DNA of 64,000 bases from Lachnospiraceae bacterium (GCA_900770345.1 CAAGKF010000371.1:3370-67369); one strand, 5' to 3'. Shown: positions 33,067 to 43,934, numbered from the stretch's first letter. Notes: generated by a model not told the origin, from the sequence alone. Made by a program: numbers and translations.

Positions 33067-34161
33067 TTACCGCTCCTGGCCCTTGGCCTTTTGGGGTGCT
33101 TCTTTGCTGGACACAGCGGAAACCGGCTGCTGCAATTTCTTTCGGACGGAAGGTTTACGCTCCTTTGGCGAACGCAGAGGCTGGCTCCGATCCTCGTCAG
33201 CGGAAACCATTGCAAACGTTCCCCGGTGTCCCTTGACCGTTGTCAGCGCCAATGACTGATACGGAAGCCATTTCTGAAGTTCCCTTGTATCTTTTGATGT
33301 GGCACGCGCCATGAAATCCGGCGAGATCTGCACCATGAAGTGCGTCCCGCTGGGACTATTGGGTTCCCGGGCAGATTTCATCTGCTCACAAATGCGATGT
33401 GCTTCATTGGCAATCTCCACGGAAGTCAGAGGCTGGGTCAGCAGATACTCGCGCCGTACCTGGCGAACGAAGATATCTATAAGGCCGGGGTGGGCCTGGT
33501 CAACCACAAAATCAAGACGGCGGTTATTGCCAAAGCCATTCTCATCCGGGTAAACCGGAATGGTCCGCGCCCAGGCTTTATTCTCCGCTGAGATGCGCCC
33601 GTCCCAATCTTTTTGCTGCACCGTGTTGGCCAGCACATACATGGTCCGATCAAATCCGAACAGCTCAACCACATCTTTGACGGCACCATCATGTAAACAG
33701 TTATCGTGGTAATGCTCAGATATCGCTTCCTCAATGGCGATTTTACAGTCTCTGTTGGCGCGGTGGGATTCCCGGTACTGTTCCAGTTCTCCGTTTTCTC
33801 TGGCATAAGACGCCGGGTAGGGATAAACCGGCGTACTCAGGTAATGCTCACGCTGCTGCCGTCTCATTTCTTCCGCGCGGCTCTCGATGCAGTCCCGGAC
33901 CACATCCATATAATTGGTCTCCCGTTTTTCAAACTCGGCGTATACATCCTCCAACGGTGTGGGCGAGGACAACAGCATTTTCGCCTGGGAAGATTCCAGT
34001 TCCATGTACTCCAGCGCCATGAGAATATCTTCCCGGACGGTGTAGGCATAGGCGTGGCTCAGAATTTCCTCCGGGGGCTGGCTTTTCAGCCAGTCCCGGA
34101 AATGCTCCTGTTCCGCAAACATCTTTTTATATAATTCTGTATTCAATTCTTCCCTGGTCAT
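33067..34161 (-). CDS. DUF3848/DUF3849 ICE protein
   Basis: 364 residues. N-terminal part (MFAEQEHFRDWLKSQPPEEI, YTVREDILMALEYMELESSQ, PTPLEDVYAEFEKRETNYMD) fits DUF3848. Middle part (SHRANRDCKIAIEEAISEHY, VVELFGFDRTMYVLANTVQQ) fits DUF3849. A basic C-terminal tail follows. Function unknown; the family travels with the giant methylase-helicase whose gene ends five bases upstream, so the two probably work together. Confidence 0.8.
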   Translation of the reverse strand: MTREELNTELYKKMFAEQEHFRDWLKSQPPEEILSHAYAYTVREDILMALEYMELESSQAKMLLSSPTPLEDVYAEFEKRETNYMDVVRDCIESRAEEMRRQQREHYLSTPVYPYPASYARENGELEQYRESHRANRDCKIAIEEAISEHYHDNCLHDGAVKDVVELFGFDRTMYVLANTVQQKDWDGRISAENKAWARTIPVYPDENGFGNNRRLDFVVDQAHPGLIDIFVRQVRREYLLTQPLTSVEIANEAHRICEQMKSAREPNSPSGTHFMVQISPDFMARATSKDTRELQKWLPYQSLALTTVKGHRGTFAMVSADEDRSQPLRSPKERKPSVRKKLQQPVSAVSSKEAPQKAKGQER

Positions 34162-34165
34162 GTTC

Positions 34166-37100
34166 TCATACCTCCAATTCTCTGCTCTTTGGTTTGACAG
34201 CAGCCTGCGCAGGCAGGGGCGCGCGCAGCTTCTCGATCACGGATGGGCGGGATGATTTTGCAACCGTAGGCGCTTCCTCCGCCAGCTGTTCCATGGGTGT
34301 CCGGTCATCTATGTTCAACTCAATATTGAGCTGGGCCAGCCTCGCAGATTTTTGCCGCAGTTCTTCCTCCTGCGGAAAAGGCTTACCAAGCTCTGCCTTT
34401 GCAGTTTCCATCTGCGCATACAGACTGTCGAGCTTGTTTTGGACAGCGTTGAGCCGGTCAGACATACCGTTGAGCACATTGTCGATCCGCGTCAGATTTC
34501 CTCGCGGATCTTTGCCCAGGGTGACACGGTGGGTCATCTGTCCCTTGAGCGTCAGAACATAGTCCCGCCCGAAGTCCTCCAATGTCAGCGACATCTGGAG
34601 GCCGCGATAGCTGCCGATGGGCACAGGGTCCAACCCCTTGACTTCCTTGAACGCATCCAAAAGAGCTGCACCGGCGTTTTCTTTGTCGGTCAGCACATCG
34701 CCGCGAACGGTCATACCGGCGAAGCCGTCAACAGGATGGGGGTGTTCTGCGAGTGTCCGCATATCCGCTTCAAAGCCTGCAATAAAGCCCTTGTTCTGCT
34801 CGATCTGCTCCGGGAAGTATCGAAGCAGGTTGTCCTCCAAACGGTACTGCTGACTCTGATGGTTGGCTTTCATCAACTTCAGGCGGGCAACGTCCACATC
34901 CAGGTCCATTTTCTCCTTGATGCGCTCGTCACCAGCGCACAGCGCCTTGATCTCCGCATAGGAGAGTGCCGTTTCATCAATATCGTCGCAGGATCGCACC
35001 GGAGATTTGGAGGTCATAATCTGACTGATAAACTTCTGCTTGTTCTCCAGCGTCTGCCACAAGTAGGCATCAAAGGTGGCCTCAGTCACATAGCGGTAGA
35101 TGTGTACTTCAGGATTCATATTGCCCTGACGGATGATACGGCCACTGCGCTGCTCCAGGTCACCGGGACGCCACGGTGCGTCCAAATCATGCAGGGCGAT
35201 GAGCCGGTCCTGCACATTCATACCGGCTCCCATTTTGAAGGTAGAACCCATGAGCACCCGCACCTGACCGGAGCGGACTTTGGAGAACAGTTCTTTTTTG
35301 CGGGTTTCGGTGTTTGCCTCGTGGATAAAGGCGATTTGTTCTCTTGGAATGCCTCTGGCAACCAGTTTATCGCGGATGTCATCGTACACGGTGAAGTCTT
35401 TATCGTCATTGCCGCCGTCTTTCTCAGCCAGCATTTCCAGAGCATGAAGCTCTGGGCTGTCCAGATTGCTGGCAGCAGCCTTTGCCACTCTCTTGGATGG
35501 GGCGGCATTTTTCGGTGTGCTCAAATCGCAGAACACGAGCTGGGTCAGCTTGTCCGCCTGCCCCTCGTCCCAGATACGATAGATGTTATCCACGCACAGA
35601 TTGACCTTACTGGCCGGTTCATCGGGCAGATTGGGATTGATGACGCGCTGGTCAAGCCCCAGCTTACGGCCATCCGAGGTAATCTTCAGCATATTGTCCA
35701 CTGACGCATCAACAATGCCTGCGTGGACTTTTGCCGCCCGTTCAGACAGTTCCTGCACCATAGCCTGCTGGATCTCCGTAGGCTGAGCAACGACATTGTG
35801 ATAGATCGGCGTCGGAGTCGGCAGATTTAGCTGATCGGCAGTTTTGATATCTGCGGCCTCTTTGAAAAGGTTCATCAGCTCCGGCAGATTGAAGAACTTT
35901 GCGAAGCGGGTTCTTGCGCGGTATCCGGTGCCCTCCGGTGCAAGCTCAATGGCAGTCGTGGCCTCTCCGAAAGTGGAAGCCCAACAGTCAAAATGCGCCA
36001 GCCCCTTGTCACGAATGGTATCATGCTGGAGATAGCGCATCATGGTGTATAGTTCCGTCATGGAGTTTGACACCGGCGTACCTGTCGCAAACACCACGCC
36101 CCTTCCACCGGTAATCTCGTCAATGTACCGGCATTTCAGCAGCATATCCGAGGACTTCTGCGCATCGGAGGTAGAAAGCCCTGCCACATTCCGCATCTTT
36201 GTATAGAGAAACAAATTCTTGAATGCGTGTGCCTCGTCTACATAGAGGCGATCAACGCCCAACTGCTCAAAGGTAATCACGTCATCCTTACGGGTGGTGT
36301 CTTGCAGCTTCTTCAGGCGTGTCTCCAAGCCCTTCTTCGTGCGTTCCAGAGATTTGATGGTAAACCGTTCTGCGCGGCTTGCTTTGAGTTCTTCCAGACC
36401 TTCTTCGATTTCTTCAATTTGTTCCTGCAAAAGCCGTTCCTGTCGCTCCTGAGACACAGGCAGCTTCTCGAACTGGCTGTGACCGATAATAATTGCGTCA
36501 TAGTCGCCGGTGGCGATACGGCCACAGAACTTTTTGCGGTTTTTCGGCTCAAAGTCCTTCTTGGTGGCAGCAAGGATATTGGCAGAGGGGTACAGGCGCA
36601 GGAACTCAGATGCCCACTGCTCTGTCAGGTGGTTGGGGACAACAAAGAGCGGCTTCTGGCACAAACCGAGGCGTTTACTCTCCATCGCCGCCGCAACCAT
36701 CTCGAACGTCTTCCCGGCCCCCACTTCGTGTGCAAGCAGCGTGTTTCCGCCGTAGAGGATGTGGGCGACAGCGTTCAACTGGTGCTCACGGAGCTGGATT
36801 TCCGGATTCATGCCGCTGAAAGTGATATGAGAACCGTCATATTCACGTGGGCGATTGGAATTAAAAAGCTCGTTGTATCGGGTGACAAGTTCACGCCGAC
36901 GATCCGGGTCTCTCCAAATCCAGTCCTGAAACGCATCCTTGATGGCCTGCTGTTTCTGCTGCGCAAGTGTGGTTTCTTTGGAGTTGAGGACACGGCGCTC
37001 CCTGCCGTCTGGGTCGGTTACCGTGTCGTAGATTCGGACATCCCGCAGATTCAGTGTGTCCTCCAGAATCTTGTAGGCATTGGCTCTGTCGGTGCCGTAG

Positions 37101-40100
37101 GTCATATAGGCATTGACATCGCTGTAGGAGGGCTGAGATTTGCCGGTAATGTTCCATTCGGCTGAGAAGGGCGAGTAATTGACATCGATAGATCTCCGCA
37201 GATAATACGGAGGTTCAAAGGTTTCAAACATGAACTGCTGGATATAGCCTTTGTCGATCCATGTTGCACCGAGGCGCACCTCAATTTCAGACGCATCCAG
37301 GTCCTTGGGCTGCGCCGCTTTCAGAGCTTCCACATTGTCGGCAACTTCGTTGCGGTGGAGCGCACTTGACGGCATAATATCAAGGTTTCGCTGATAGTAC
37401 GCCAGCTTTTCCCGGACATTGCCGGAGAGGAAATCGTCAGCGGTGCGCCAGGTGTAGGAGCCGTCCGGTGTGCGGTTGAAATCCATATAAATGACGCCAC
37501 GAAGATCGCTTGCAAGTTCCGCTTCGGTCTTACCGGTGAGAGAGGCCATATATTCCATATCCACGCAGGCTTTTTCGGAGATGGACAGTGCCAGAGCTTC
37601 CGAAGCGGTGTCCACGGTAGTCACGACCTCATGGGGCTTGATGGTACGCTTGGTGAACATATCTGCCTTGCGCTTCAGATTGTTGTCCTCGTCCAGCACT
37701 TCCAGGGAGCAAAGCAGATAGTAGGAGCTGTCATCCGAAAAGGCCAGTGCGTTGCCCCGGCTGTTGATAAGGCCGTGTTTTGCTGTAAAGCTGTCGTAGA
37801 GTTCGTTCAGTTCTCTTTGGGTCTGACGGATGGATTCATCCGGTACATAACCATCCATCTGCTGTGCAATGAGCTTCTGCACACAGTCCCGCAGTTCCAC
37901 CATGCCCTTGACACGCTCCATGGCGGTGGCGTTGAGGTCGGGTTTCACCATACGGCTGTTTTCCCGGTAGTAGACGTCACCATCCACCACGGTGTAGCTG
38001 TAGTTCTTCACATTGGGGTCTGCCGGGATAGATGTGTCGATTGCTTCACCTTCGCCAAGGTCGGGCAGTTCAGCTTCAGTGTACTTGCCGCCGATGTTCT
38101 GGATGGCATACTGAAGCTGTACGCCCAAGTCCAAATCCTCATAAGGCTCTACGGTAAAGTCTTGTCTGCCGTACTGCGTACTCTCAGAGGTCTGACGACC
38201 CAGTACCATATCGGGGTTGTCGAGGAAATACTGATTGATGGCAAAACCGTCCGCATTTTCGCCCAGGTGTACCCAATCCGGTTCGATCTCAATGGGACGG
38301 TCACGTTTCTGCAGGAAGATGATGTCGGAAACAACATCTGTCCCAGCGTTCGCTTTGAACGCATTGTTGGGTAAACGGATAGCCCCCAGCAGTTCAGCCC
38401 GCTGCGCGATGTACTTCCGAACCTCCGGAGACTGCTTATCCATGGTGTAACGGGAAGTCACAAAGGCAATCACGCCGCCGGGCCGTACCTGGTCCAGCGT
38501 TTTGGCAAAGAAGTAATCGTGAATAGAAAAACCGAGCTTGTTATAAGCCCGGTCATTTACCTGATACTGGCCAAAGGGGACGTTGCCCACAGCAAGATCA
38601 AAAAAGTCTCTGCGGTCCGTAGTTTCAAATCCGGCAACGGTGATATTTGCCTGGGGATATAGCTGTTTTGCGATACGGCCTGTAATGCTGTCCAGCTCCA
38701 CGCCGTACAGTTTACTTCCCGCCATCGTGTCGGGAAGCAGTCCAAAGAAGTTCCCGACGCCCATGGACGGCTCCAAGATGTTGCCAGTCTGGAAGCCCAT
38801 ATTGCCAACCGCCTCATAAATGGCTTTGATGACGGTGGGGCTGGTGTAGTGAGCGTTGAGGGTGCTGCCACGGGCAGCTGCATATTCCTCCGGGGTCAAT
38901 ACATCGCGCAGTTCCCGGAACTCTGCCGCCCAATTCTGCTTGCTTTCATCGAATGCGTCCGCCAGTCCGCCCCAGCCCACATAACGGGACAGCACTTCCT
39001 GCTGCTCCGGGCTGGCCTGCAGCCCCTCCGCCTCCAGATATTTCAGCAGCCGAATGGCATGGATGTTCGCCTGATACTTTGTTTTTGGACCGCCCACGCC
39101 CAGCGCGTCATCTGTGATGTGAAAATTCCGGGCGTTCCGATGGCTGTCTGCCTTGAAGTCCGCATAGGCGGCCTGTTCCGCAGCGGTGACATTGGGAAAG
39201 GTCTGCCATTCGCCGTTGATAGGAATGGAAACGGGATTGCTGCCCGGCTCATCTGGAAGCGGAGGTTCCGGTGGGTCGTGTTCCGGCTCCAGGGTGCGCA
39301 GCGTGCGAATCTCCACGTCATAGGGCAGGTTGTTTTTCTCACCGGAGTAGAACGCAACAGTCTCCTCAGTAAAGGAGGGTGTGCCGGTCACCGGCTCTTT
39401 TTCAGGAGCAGATGTCTCAGGCAGCGTCGCCTCATGGAAGAAGCCGTCGCGCTCCTGCTGATACATGGCGCGGAGGATACGGGATATCTCAATCCAGGAA
39501 AAGCTGTGTTTGGTGGAGTATTTATCATCAATATTGATTTCCAAGCCGGCAGCAGAGGCAAAGTAGTCCGTCCCTTCACCGGTTTGCAGCATCATGGTAT
39601 CTGCACGTCCGGCATAGGTATCGGCCAGCCGCTGGGCAATGCGGCTATTGCTTTCTCCTGAACGGAACCATCCGGCGATCTGATCCTTATCCTGCTGGGT
39701 CAGCAGTCCGCCGTCCCAGGTAAGAACCTCCTGCAAATCGCTGTCGCTACTCTTCAGGTCCTGCGCGAGATACTCAGTGATGCCACTGTTGCGGGGGTCC
39801 TGATGCAGCATGATCTCAAACCGCGACTTATTCTCGGCTCGAAAGATAGGATAGGCCAATGCCGGGTCACGAAGCTCCACATCAAACTGACGGATCGCGG
39901 TGATCTCAAAGGCGGTGTTGTCCAAATAGACCGTATCGCCCACCTTGTAGGGCGGAGCTTGCAGACCGGACAGATTGGTAGCCTGGACTTGTTCTTCTTG
40001 GGCAATGCGCTCCACATCGGCAGTCACCTGACGGATAAAGGGGTCCCGATCCAGCTTTTCCGGGTCAACCTCCTTGCCGTCCACAATACCGCGCTGCTCC

Positions 40101-43100
40101 AAAGCCTCCCGGATTGCAACAGGGTCAATATCTTCAAAGCTGTCCAGTTCCTGTTCCGTAAAAAACCGATCTTCCTTGATGAGCTGAGCAATCCGCCGCT
40201 GCACCTTGGGCCAGGGCATGACCACATCTGTATCCGTCCCGGTACGGGTAAGATGCAGAGGGGTGTCAAAATCACCGCCGTATTCTCTGGAAAGCCATGC
40301 GGCGGTATCTTTCTCCCGTCCATGCTGCTCCATGTACCGGACCACGGCGCGCTTGCTCTCGGTACTGCCGTTCCAGGCCCGCAGTGCATCGTCTATATCT
40401 TCCTGCGACATGGACCGGGGCTGGCTTTGCAGCCTGGGGTATGTTTCGTCCAGCACCTCACGATGCAGACGGTTGTGAAACTCTGTCATATCGGAATACA
40501 GGCGGAGAAGCTGCATATCCCCGGAGGCAAGGACAGCCCGCTTGACAGCGGCTGCACCCTCCAGATAGGCATTTTCCCGGTCGGAATTGCGGCAGGCGTT
40601 GCGATAGGCTTCATCCGCGATCACAGCGGCGGAAACCATAGGCTTGTACTGTTCGTAGAGTTCCCGGACCGTGGGCGTCGGCTCGTTGCTAGGAAACGCC
40701 CGTGCACCGTCCGCGCCATACTCTGCTTCATGGGCATTGATGGCCGCCTCTGCTTCGTGGTCGATGGAGCGCAGGGTGTAAGTGCGGCGCTCCCTACCGT
40801 TTTCCTGCGTTGCGGCGATGGTCACATCATATTTATCCCGCAACTGCTCCACATACTGCTCCAGCTTGTGCGCAGGGATGCCGCACATTTCCACACGCCC
40901 AGCCCCAGCAATCGGTCTGGTGGTCAGATGGAGGTCAAGCAGCTCAGACGCAGCTTTCGCATCCTCCCCATACATCTCGAAGAAATCGCCAACCTGGAAC
41001 AGAACAATATCGTCGGGATGGTCGTGCTTGATATCATTGTAGGTGTTATAGTTCTGACTGAATTGCCGTTCCCGCGTCTGCATTTCATCGTACTGTGCTT
41101 TCTCTTCGAGGGTGAAGTACCTGCCGCTTCGGATGATATTCTCTAAGCGCGAAAGTACTTTGTTCCAGTTCAGCTCCACATCCGCGCAATCGGGCTTCCG
41201 GAGCTTGATGCCCTTGCCGCTGCTGTCGAACCAACCTATGCCGGAGACAGCATTGGAACTGCCGCTGATTCCGTTTTCCTTCTTCAGAAAGTCAACTTTT
41301 TCCTTGGTGGTGTGATTACCTGTGAGATACCCATAGATGCGGCCTTTGCCGCCCTCCACATTACTGCCACGGTTCAGTGTGGCGTCGATCTCGTCCTCGG
41401 TGATGAACATTCCCAGCCTGGGCACATCTTCCATCTCAGAGTTGTATTCGCGCCGGGGAAGTCCGTAGTCCTGCAGCATATTCAGTACGCGCTGGGGATT
41501 GTAGATACGGAAGCGCATCAGGCTGTTGTCCTGCGCATAGGCAGCAGAAAACACGCTCAGCTCGTCCACCAGCGTCTGACGGAACACGGGGGCTTTCAGT
41601 TCTTCGGAAAGCCTTGCTGTTACGTCGGGAAACCCACCATGGCGATGCTCGGACAGCGTAGATAGATACCCCTGTGTTCTTGCTTCATCGCTGATATCCC
41701 CATAGTTATACCAGAGGGCTTCTGCCAGCTTCGTCCGTTCGTAGCTCTCTGCTTCGATGACTTCCACATTGGAGGCAAACTGGCCTTGCTCCATGAGCTG
41801 TCCGATGCGCTCGGCAGCGGCCTCCCAGGACACCACCTGTGCAGATTTTTCGTAGCGTGCAGAGCGCCCCTTCGCAAGGTGGATGCCATCCTCGGCATAC
41901 CACGCGGAAAACTCACCGCGATCGGTCTTAAAGCCTGCGCCGCCATGATATTCCTTGCTCAGTCTTGCAGCGATTACCTCAATCGGTTTCTGTTTCTGAA
42001 ATTCCGATACCATGACCATGCGGGAATTCTCCGTGTTGCTCCCAAGGCGGAGTACATGGTCGATATCTTCCTGGGCAAATGAAAAAGCGAAGGGTGCAGG
42101 TGTTGCACGCTCCGCTTCTTTAATGTATGCAATTTGTTCTGCCTCTGTGGGGAACATACTGAGCTGTTCCCCGGCGGGAGCGTCAAAAAGGTTTAGCTGA
42201 ACACCAGCTCGTTCAGGATTGTTTCCTCCGCCTGTGCTTTCAGCGTGTTCATCAGGCCCACCCACTTCATCGGGTCGCTGGCTTTCAGGCTCTCCGTCAC
42301 GCCCGCCGACTTCATCAGCTCGGGCATCATCTGCTCCAATCGCCGGTTTGCTGTCTCGTCGATCTCCCGCAGATGCGGATACAGCTTCTCGGACAGCAGC
42401 AGGCTGTTCCACAGCACCGGACGATGCTCCTGCAGATACTTCTTCCGCATCCTGCCGTACTTGCCCAAGGGCATCGGCTCCTGTTCGGTCAGGCTCAAAT
42501 CGGGAATCAGATAATCCCCGCTGCGCGTGTAGGTCAGTTCGCTCATGGCTTTCGCTCCTCTCCGCCAGCTTCTGGCGCTCATAATTTTTAATGGTGACTT
42601 CGATCTGCCGCAGGACCTGTTCGCTGGACTGGCTGATGGCCGTACCCAGGGCGGCGACGGTCTGAGGCGTATTGAAATCAAAGACATTCAGGAAATCCTC
42701 ATGCGCAAAGTAGTCTCCCGGCTCCATCCCGCACCGGGATAGCAGCATATAGGTGGTACTGACCACCGCAGCGTTCCGAAAGGCCACTCCGATGTTGAAA
42801 TCATCATACTCCTCCAGGAAGGAATTATCAACGATGCCAAGAATGTCCCGTTGGTGATCGTTCCAGAATTCATCGACCAACTGTGCGGACACGCGCTCCA
42901 GCTGCTCTGCAAGGCCATTTTCACCGGACACCTCAAAGCGCCGTTCCAGCGCCGCCGCTACCACTTCCCGATGCTCCTGCTGATACTGCCACAGGTAGGG
43001 GCGTCTGGAATTTTCGCCGCCGCCCGTATCGGACACATCAAATACATATTTCAGTCTCGGCTGATCTCCGGTGGTGTCGATCAGCGCAATTCCCTGGGAA

Positions 43101-43321
43101 CCACGGCGCACATACCGGTGCATCTGCTTATTCCAAAGGTCATAATCCGCGCAGGCGGTGGCCTCCGGACGCTGGGCAAAGATCATAAGCTGTTCGTGAT
43201 AGGGGTATTTATACAATCTCGCAGCTGTTTCCAAAAAAGCAGTCCACATCTGATAGCTGCCGGTGATCTGCTGTGCAGTTCTGTCTGCCAGTTGGCTGTA
43301 TTGCTGTAATTTAGATGCCAT
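34166..43321 (-). CDS. Giant ICE protein: ArdC-like, MutS-I-like, N6-methylase and SF2/SNF2 helicase domains
   Basis: 3051 residues in one frame, the largest gene in the window. By position: residues 1-110 ArdC-like start (QITGSYQMWTAFLETAARLY, EQLMIFAQRPEATACADYDL); about 745-860 a MutS domain-I-like segment (VLFQVGDFFEMYGEDAKAAS, RVEMCGIPAHKLEQYVEQL); about 1480-1680 an adenine methylase (NILEPSMGVGNFFGLLPD, catalytic NVPFG in place of NPPY); about 2190-2380 helicase domain 1 (LLAHEVGAGKTFEMVAAA, VDEAHAFKNL); about 2690-2800 helicase domain 2 (GSTFKMGAGMN, LEQRSGRIIRQG). Such proteins are common on large clostridial ICEs and may protect or process incoming DNA. The exact role is unproven. 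Confidence 0.85.
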   Translation of the reverse strand: MASKLQQYSQLADRTAQQITGSYQMWTAFLETAARLYKYPYHEQLMIFAQRPEATACADYDLWNKQMHRYVRRGSQGIALIDTTGDQPRLKYVFDVSDTGGGENSRRPYLWQYQQEHREVVAAALERRFEVSGENGLAEQLERVSAQLVDEFWNDHQRDILGIVDNSFLEEYDDFNIGVAFRNAAVVSTTYMLLSRCGMEPGDYFAHEDFLNVFDFNTPQTVAALGTAISQSSEQVLRQIEVTIKNYERQKLAERSESHERTDLHAQRGLSDSRFEPDRTGADALGQVRQDAEEVSAGASSGAVEQPAAVREAVSASAGDRRDSKPAIGADDARADEVGGRDGEPESQRPDEVGGPDEHAESTGGGNNPERAGVQLNLFDAPAGEQLSMFPTEAEQIAYIKEAERATPAPFAFSFAQEDIDHVLRLGSNTENSRMVMVSEFQKQKPIEVIAARLSKEYHGGAGFKTDRGEFSAWYAEDGIHLAKGRSARYEKSAQVVSWEAAAERIGQLMEQGQFASNVEVIEAESYERTKLAEALWYNYGDISDEARTQGYLSTLSEHRHGGFPDVTARLSEELKAPVFRQTLVDELSVFSAAYAQDNSLMRFRIYNPQRVLNMLQDYGLPRREYNSEMEDVPRLGMFITEDEIDATLNRGSNVEGGKGRIYGYLTGNHTTKEKVDFLKKENGISGSSNAVSGIGWFDSSGKGIKLRKPDCADVELNWNKVLSRLENIIRSGRYFTLEEKAQYDEMQTRERQFSQNYNTYNDIKHDHPDDIVLFQVGDFFEMYGEDAKAASELLDLHLTTRPIAGAGRVEMCGIPAHKLEQYVEQLRDKYDVTIAATQENGRERRTYTLRSIDHEAEAAINAHEAEYGADGARAFPSNEPTPTVRELYEQYKPMVSAAVIADEAYRNACRNSDRENAYLEGAAAVKRAVLASGDMQLLRLYSDMTEFHNRLHREVLDETYPRLQSQPRSMSQEDIDDALRAWNGSTESKRAVVRYMEQHGREKDTAAWLSREYGGDFDTPLHLTRTGTDTDVVMPWPKVQRRIAQLIKEDRFFTEQELDSFEDIDPVAIREALEQRGIVDGKEVDPEKLDRDPFIRQVTADVERIAQEEQVQATNLSGLQAPPYKVGDTVYLDNTAFEITAIRQFDVELRDPALAYPIFRAENKSRFEIMLHQDPRNSGITEYLAQDLKSSDSDLQEVLTWDGGLLTQQDKDQIAGWFRSGESNSRIAQRLADTYAGRADTMMLQTGEGTDYFASAAGLEINIDDKYSTKHSFSWIEISRILRAMYQQERDGFFHEATLPETSAPEKEPVTGTPSFTEETVAFYSGEKNNLPYDVEIRTLRTLEPEHDPPEPPLPDEPGSNPVSIPINGEWQTFPNVTAAEQAAYADFKADSHRNARNFHITDDALGVGGPKTKYQANIHAIRLLKYLEAEGLQASPEQQEVLSRYVGWGGLADAFDESKQNWAAEFRELRDVLTPEEYAAARGSTLNAHYTSPTVIKAIYEAVGNMGFQTGNILEPSMGVGNFFGLLPDTMAGSKLYGVELDSITGRIAKQLYPQANITVAGFETTDRRDFFDLAVGNVPFGQYQVNDRAYNKLGFSIHDYFFAKTLDQVRPGGVIAFVTSRYTMDKQSPEVRKYIAQRAELLGAIRLPNNAFKANAGTDVVSDIIFLQKRDRPIEIEPDWVHLGENADGFAINQYFLDNPDMVLGRQTSESTQYGRQDFTVEPYEDLDLGVQLQYAIQNIGGKYTEAELPDLGEGEAIDTSIPADPNVKNYSYTVVDGDVYYRENSRMVKPDLNATAMERVKGMVELRDCVQKLIAQQMDGYVPDESIRQTQRELNELYDSFTAKHGLINSRGNALAFSDDSSYYLLCSLEVLDEDNNLKRKADMFTKRTIKPHEVVTTVDTASEALALSISEKACVDMEYMASLTGKTEAELASDLRGVIYMDFNRTPDGSYTWRTADDFLSGNVREKLAYYQRNLDIMPSSALHRNEVADNVEALKAAQPKDLDASEIEVRLGATWIDKGYIQQFMFETFEPPYYLRRSIDVNYSPFSAEWNITGKSQPSYSDVNAYMTYGTDRANAYKILEDTLNLRDVRIYDTVTDPDGRERRVLNSKETTLAQQKQQAIKDAFQDWIWRDPDRRRELVTRYNELFNSNRPREYDGSHITFSGMNPEIQLREHQLNAVAHILYGGNTLLAHEVGAGKTFEMVAAAMESKRLGLCQKPLFVVPNHLTEQWASEFLRLYPSANILAATKKDFEPKNRKKFCGRIATGDYDAIIIGHSQFEKLPVSQERQERLLQEQIEEIEEGLEELKASRAERFTIKSLERTKKGLETRLKKLQDTTRKDDVITFEQLGVDRLYVDEAHAFKNLFLYTKMRNVAGLSTSDAQKSSDMLLKCRYIDEITGGRGVVFATGTPVSNSMTELYTMMRYLQHDTIRDKGLAHFDCWASTFGEATTAIELAPEGTGYRARTRFAKFFNLPELMNLFKEAADIKTADQLNLPTPTPIYHNVVAQPTEIQQAMVQELSERAAKVHAGIVDASVDNMLKITSDGRKLGLDQRVINPNLPDEPASKVNLCVDNIYRIWDEGQADKLTQLVFCDLSTPKNAAPSKRVAKAAASNLDSPELHALEMLAEKDGGNDDKDFTVYDDIRDKLVARGIPREQIAFIHEANTETRKKELFSKVRSGQVRVLMGSTFKMGAGMNVQDRLIALHDLDAPWRPGDLEQRSGRIIRQGNMNPEVHIYRYVTEATFDAYLWQTLENKQKFISQIMTSKSPVRSCDDIDETALSYAEIKALCAGDERIKEKMDLDVDVARLKLMKANHQSQQYRLEDNLLRYFPEQIEQNKGFIAGFEADMRTLAEHPHPVDGFAGMTVRGDVLTDKENAGAALLDAFKEVKGLDPVPIGSYRGLQMSLTLEDFGRDYVLTLKGQMTHRVTLGKDPRGNLTRIDNVLNGMSDRLNAVQNKLDSLYAQMETAKAELGKPFPQEEELRQKSARLAQLNIELNIDDRTPMEQLAEEAPTVAKSSRPSVIEKLRAPLPAQAAVKPKSRELEV

Positions 43322-43348
43322 TGGCCGCTCCTTTCTTTGAAAATGAAA

Positions 43349-43374
43349 AAGGAGCGCCGGTGAAGACGCTCCTT
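43349..43374 (-). terminator. Intrinsic terminator before the giant gene
   Basis: AAGGAGCG (43349-43356) and CGCTCCTT (43367-43374) with a 10-base loop; the minus strand continues TTTTTC. It lies 28 bases upstream of the giant gene's start and may limit read-through from the transfer operon. Confidence 0.65.
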
Positions 43375-43393
43375 GGGCTAAATATATTTTCCG

Positions 43394-43873
43394 CTATTCT
43401 GACAGGTCCTGCCAGGGTTCCAACCCCATCTCTTCCCAGGTGACGCCATATGGCGCGCCGCCGGAAGTATAACCGGCAATAAAGAAGAAACGGTCATCCT
43501 GCCATGGTTCCTGTTCTGTATTCTTATGATTACGCTTTTTCTTGGGGCGAGGCATCTTGCTGCTTTTCTTGCTCTTTGGCTGCCTGGTTATATCGTCCAA
43601 TGTAACACCTGCATCGGCATCCCGCTGGACACGTTGGGCATAGGCATCCAACCGCTTGAGAAATAATCGCCGGATTTCATCGCCGGCTACCCGGTAATTG
43701 CTGCTCTGGACTTTGAGGCAGACTGCGTTGCATAGTGTCTCTGCTTCGTCCGCATCCGGCATCCGCTGATGCTCCAGAAAGAAGTGCAGCGTTTCCTTGT
43801 ACATCCAGTCCGAAATACGGGCTTTTTGCTTTTGTTTCAGAGCTTTATACGGCACAAATGACTGCTCCGGCAC
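43394..43873 (-). CDS. Conserved ICE protein of unknown function
   Basis: 159 residues from a GTG (43871-43873) that has GGAAGGAGG seven bases before it; the in-frame ATG at 43951 lies inside the preceding gene and lacks a site. Begins VPEQSFVPYKALKQKQKARI and has AETLCNAVCLKVQSSNYRVA, then a lysine-rich stretch (KSKKSSKMPRPKKKRNHKN) and a C-terminal VTWEEMGLEPWQDLSE. Probably a nucleic-acid-binding accessory factor. I do not recognise the family. Confidence 0.65.
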   Translation of the reverse strand: MPEQSFVPYKALKQKQKARISDWMYKETLHFFLEHQRMPDADEAETLCNAVCLKVQSSNYRVAGDEIRRLFLKRLDAYAQRVQRDADAGVTLDDITRQPKSKKSSKMPRPKKKRNHKNTEQEPWQDDRFFFIAGYTSGGAPYGVTWEEMGLEPWQDLSE

Positions 43874-43934
43874 AGCACTTCCTCCTTCCCGAAACAAGTA
43901 AGAACAGTATAGCAGAGAAATCAAAGAAAATCTA

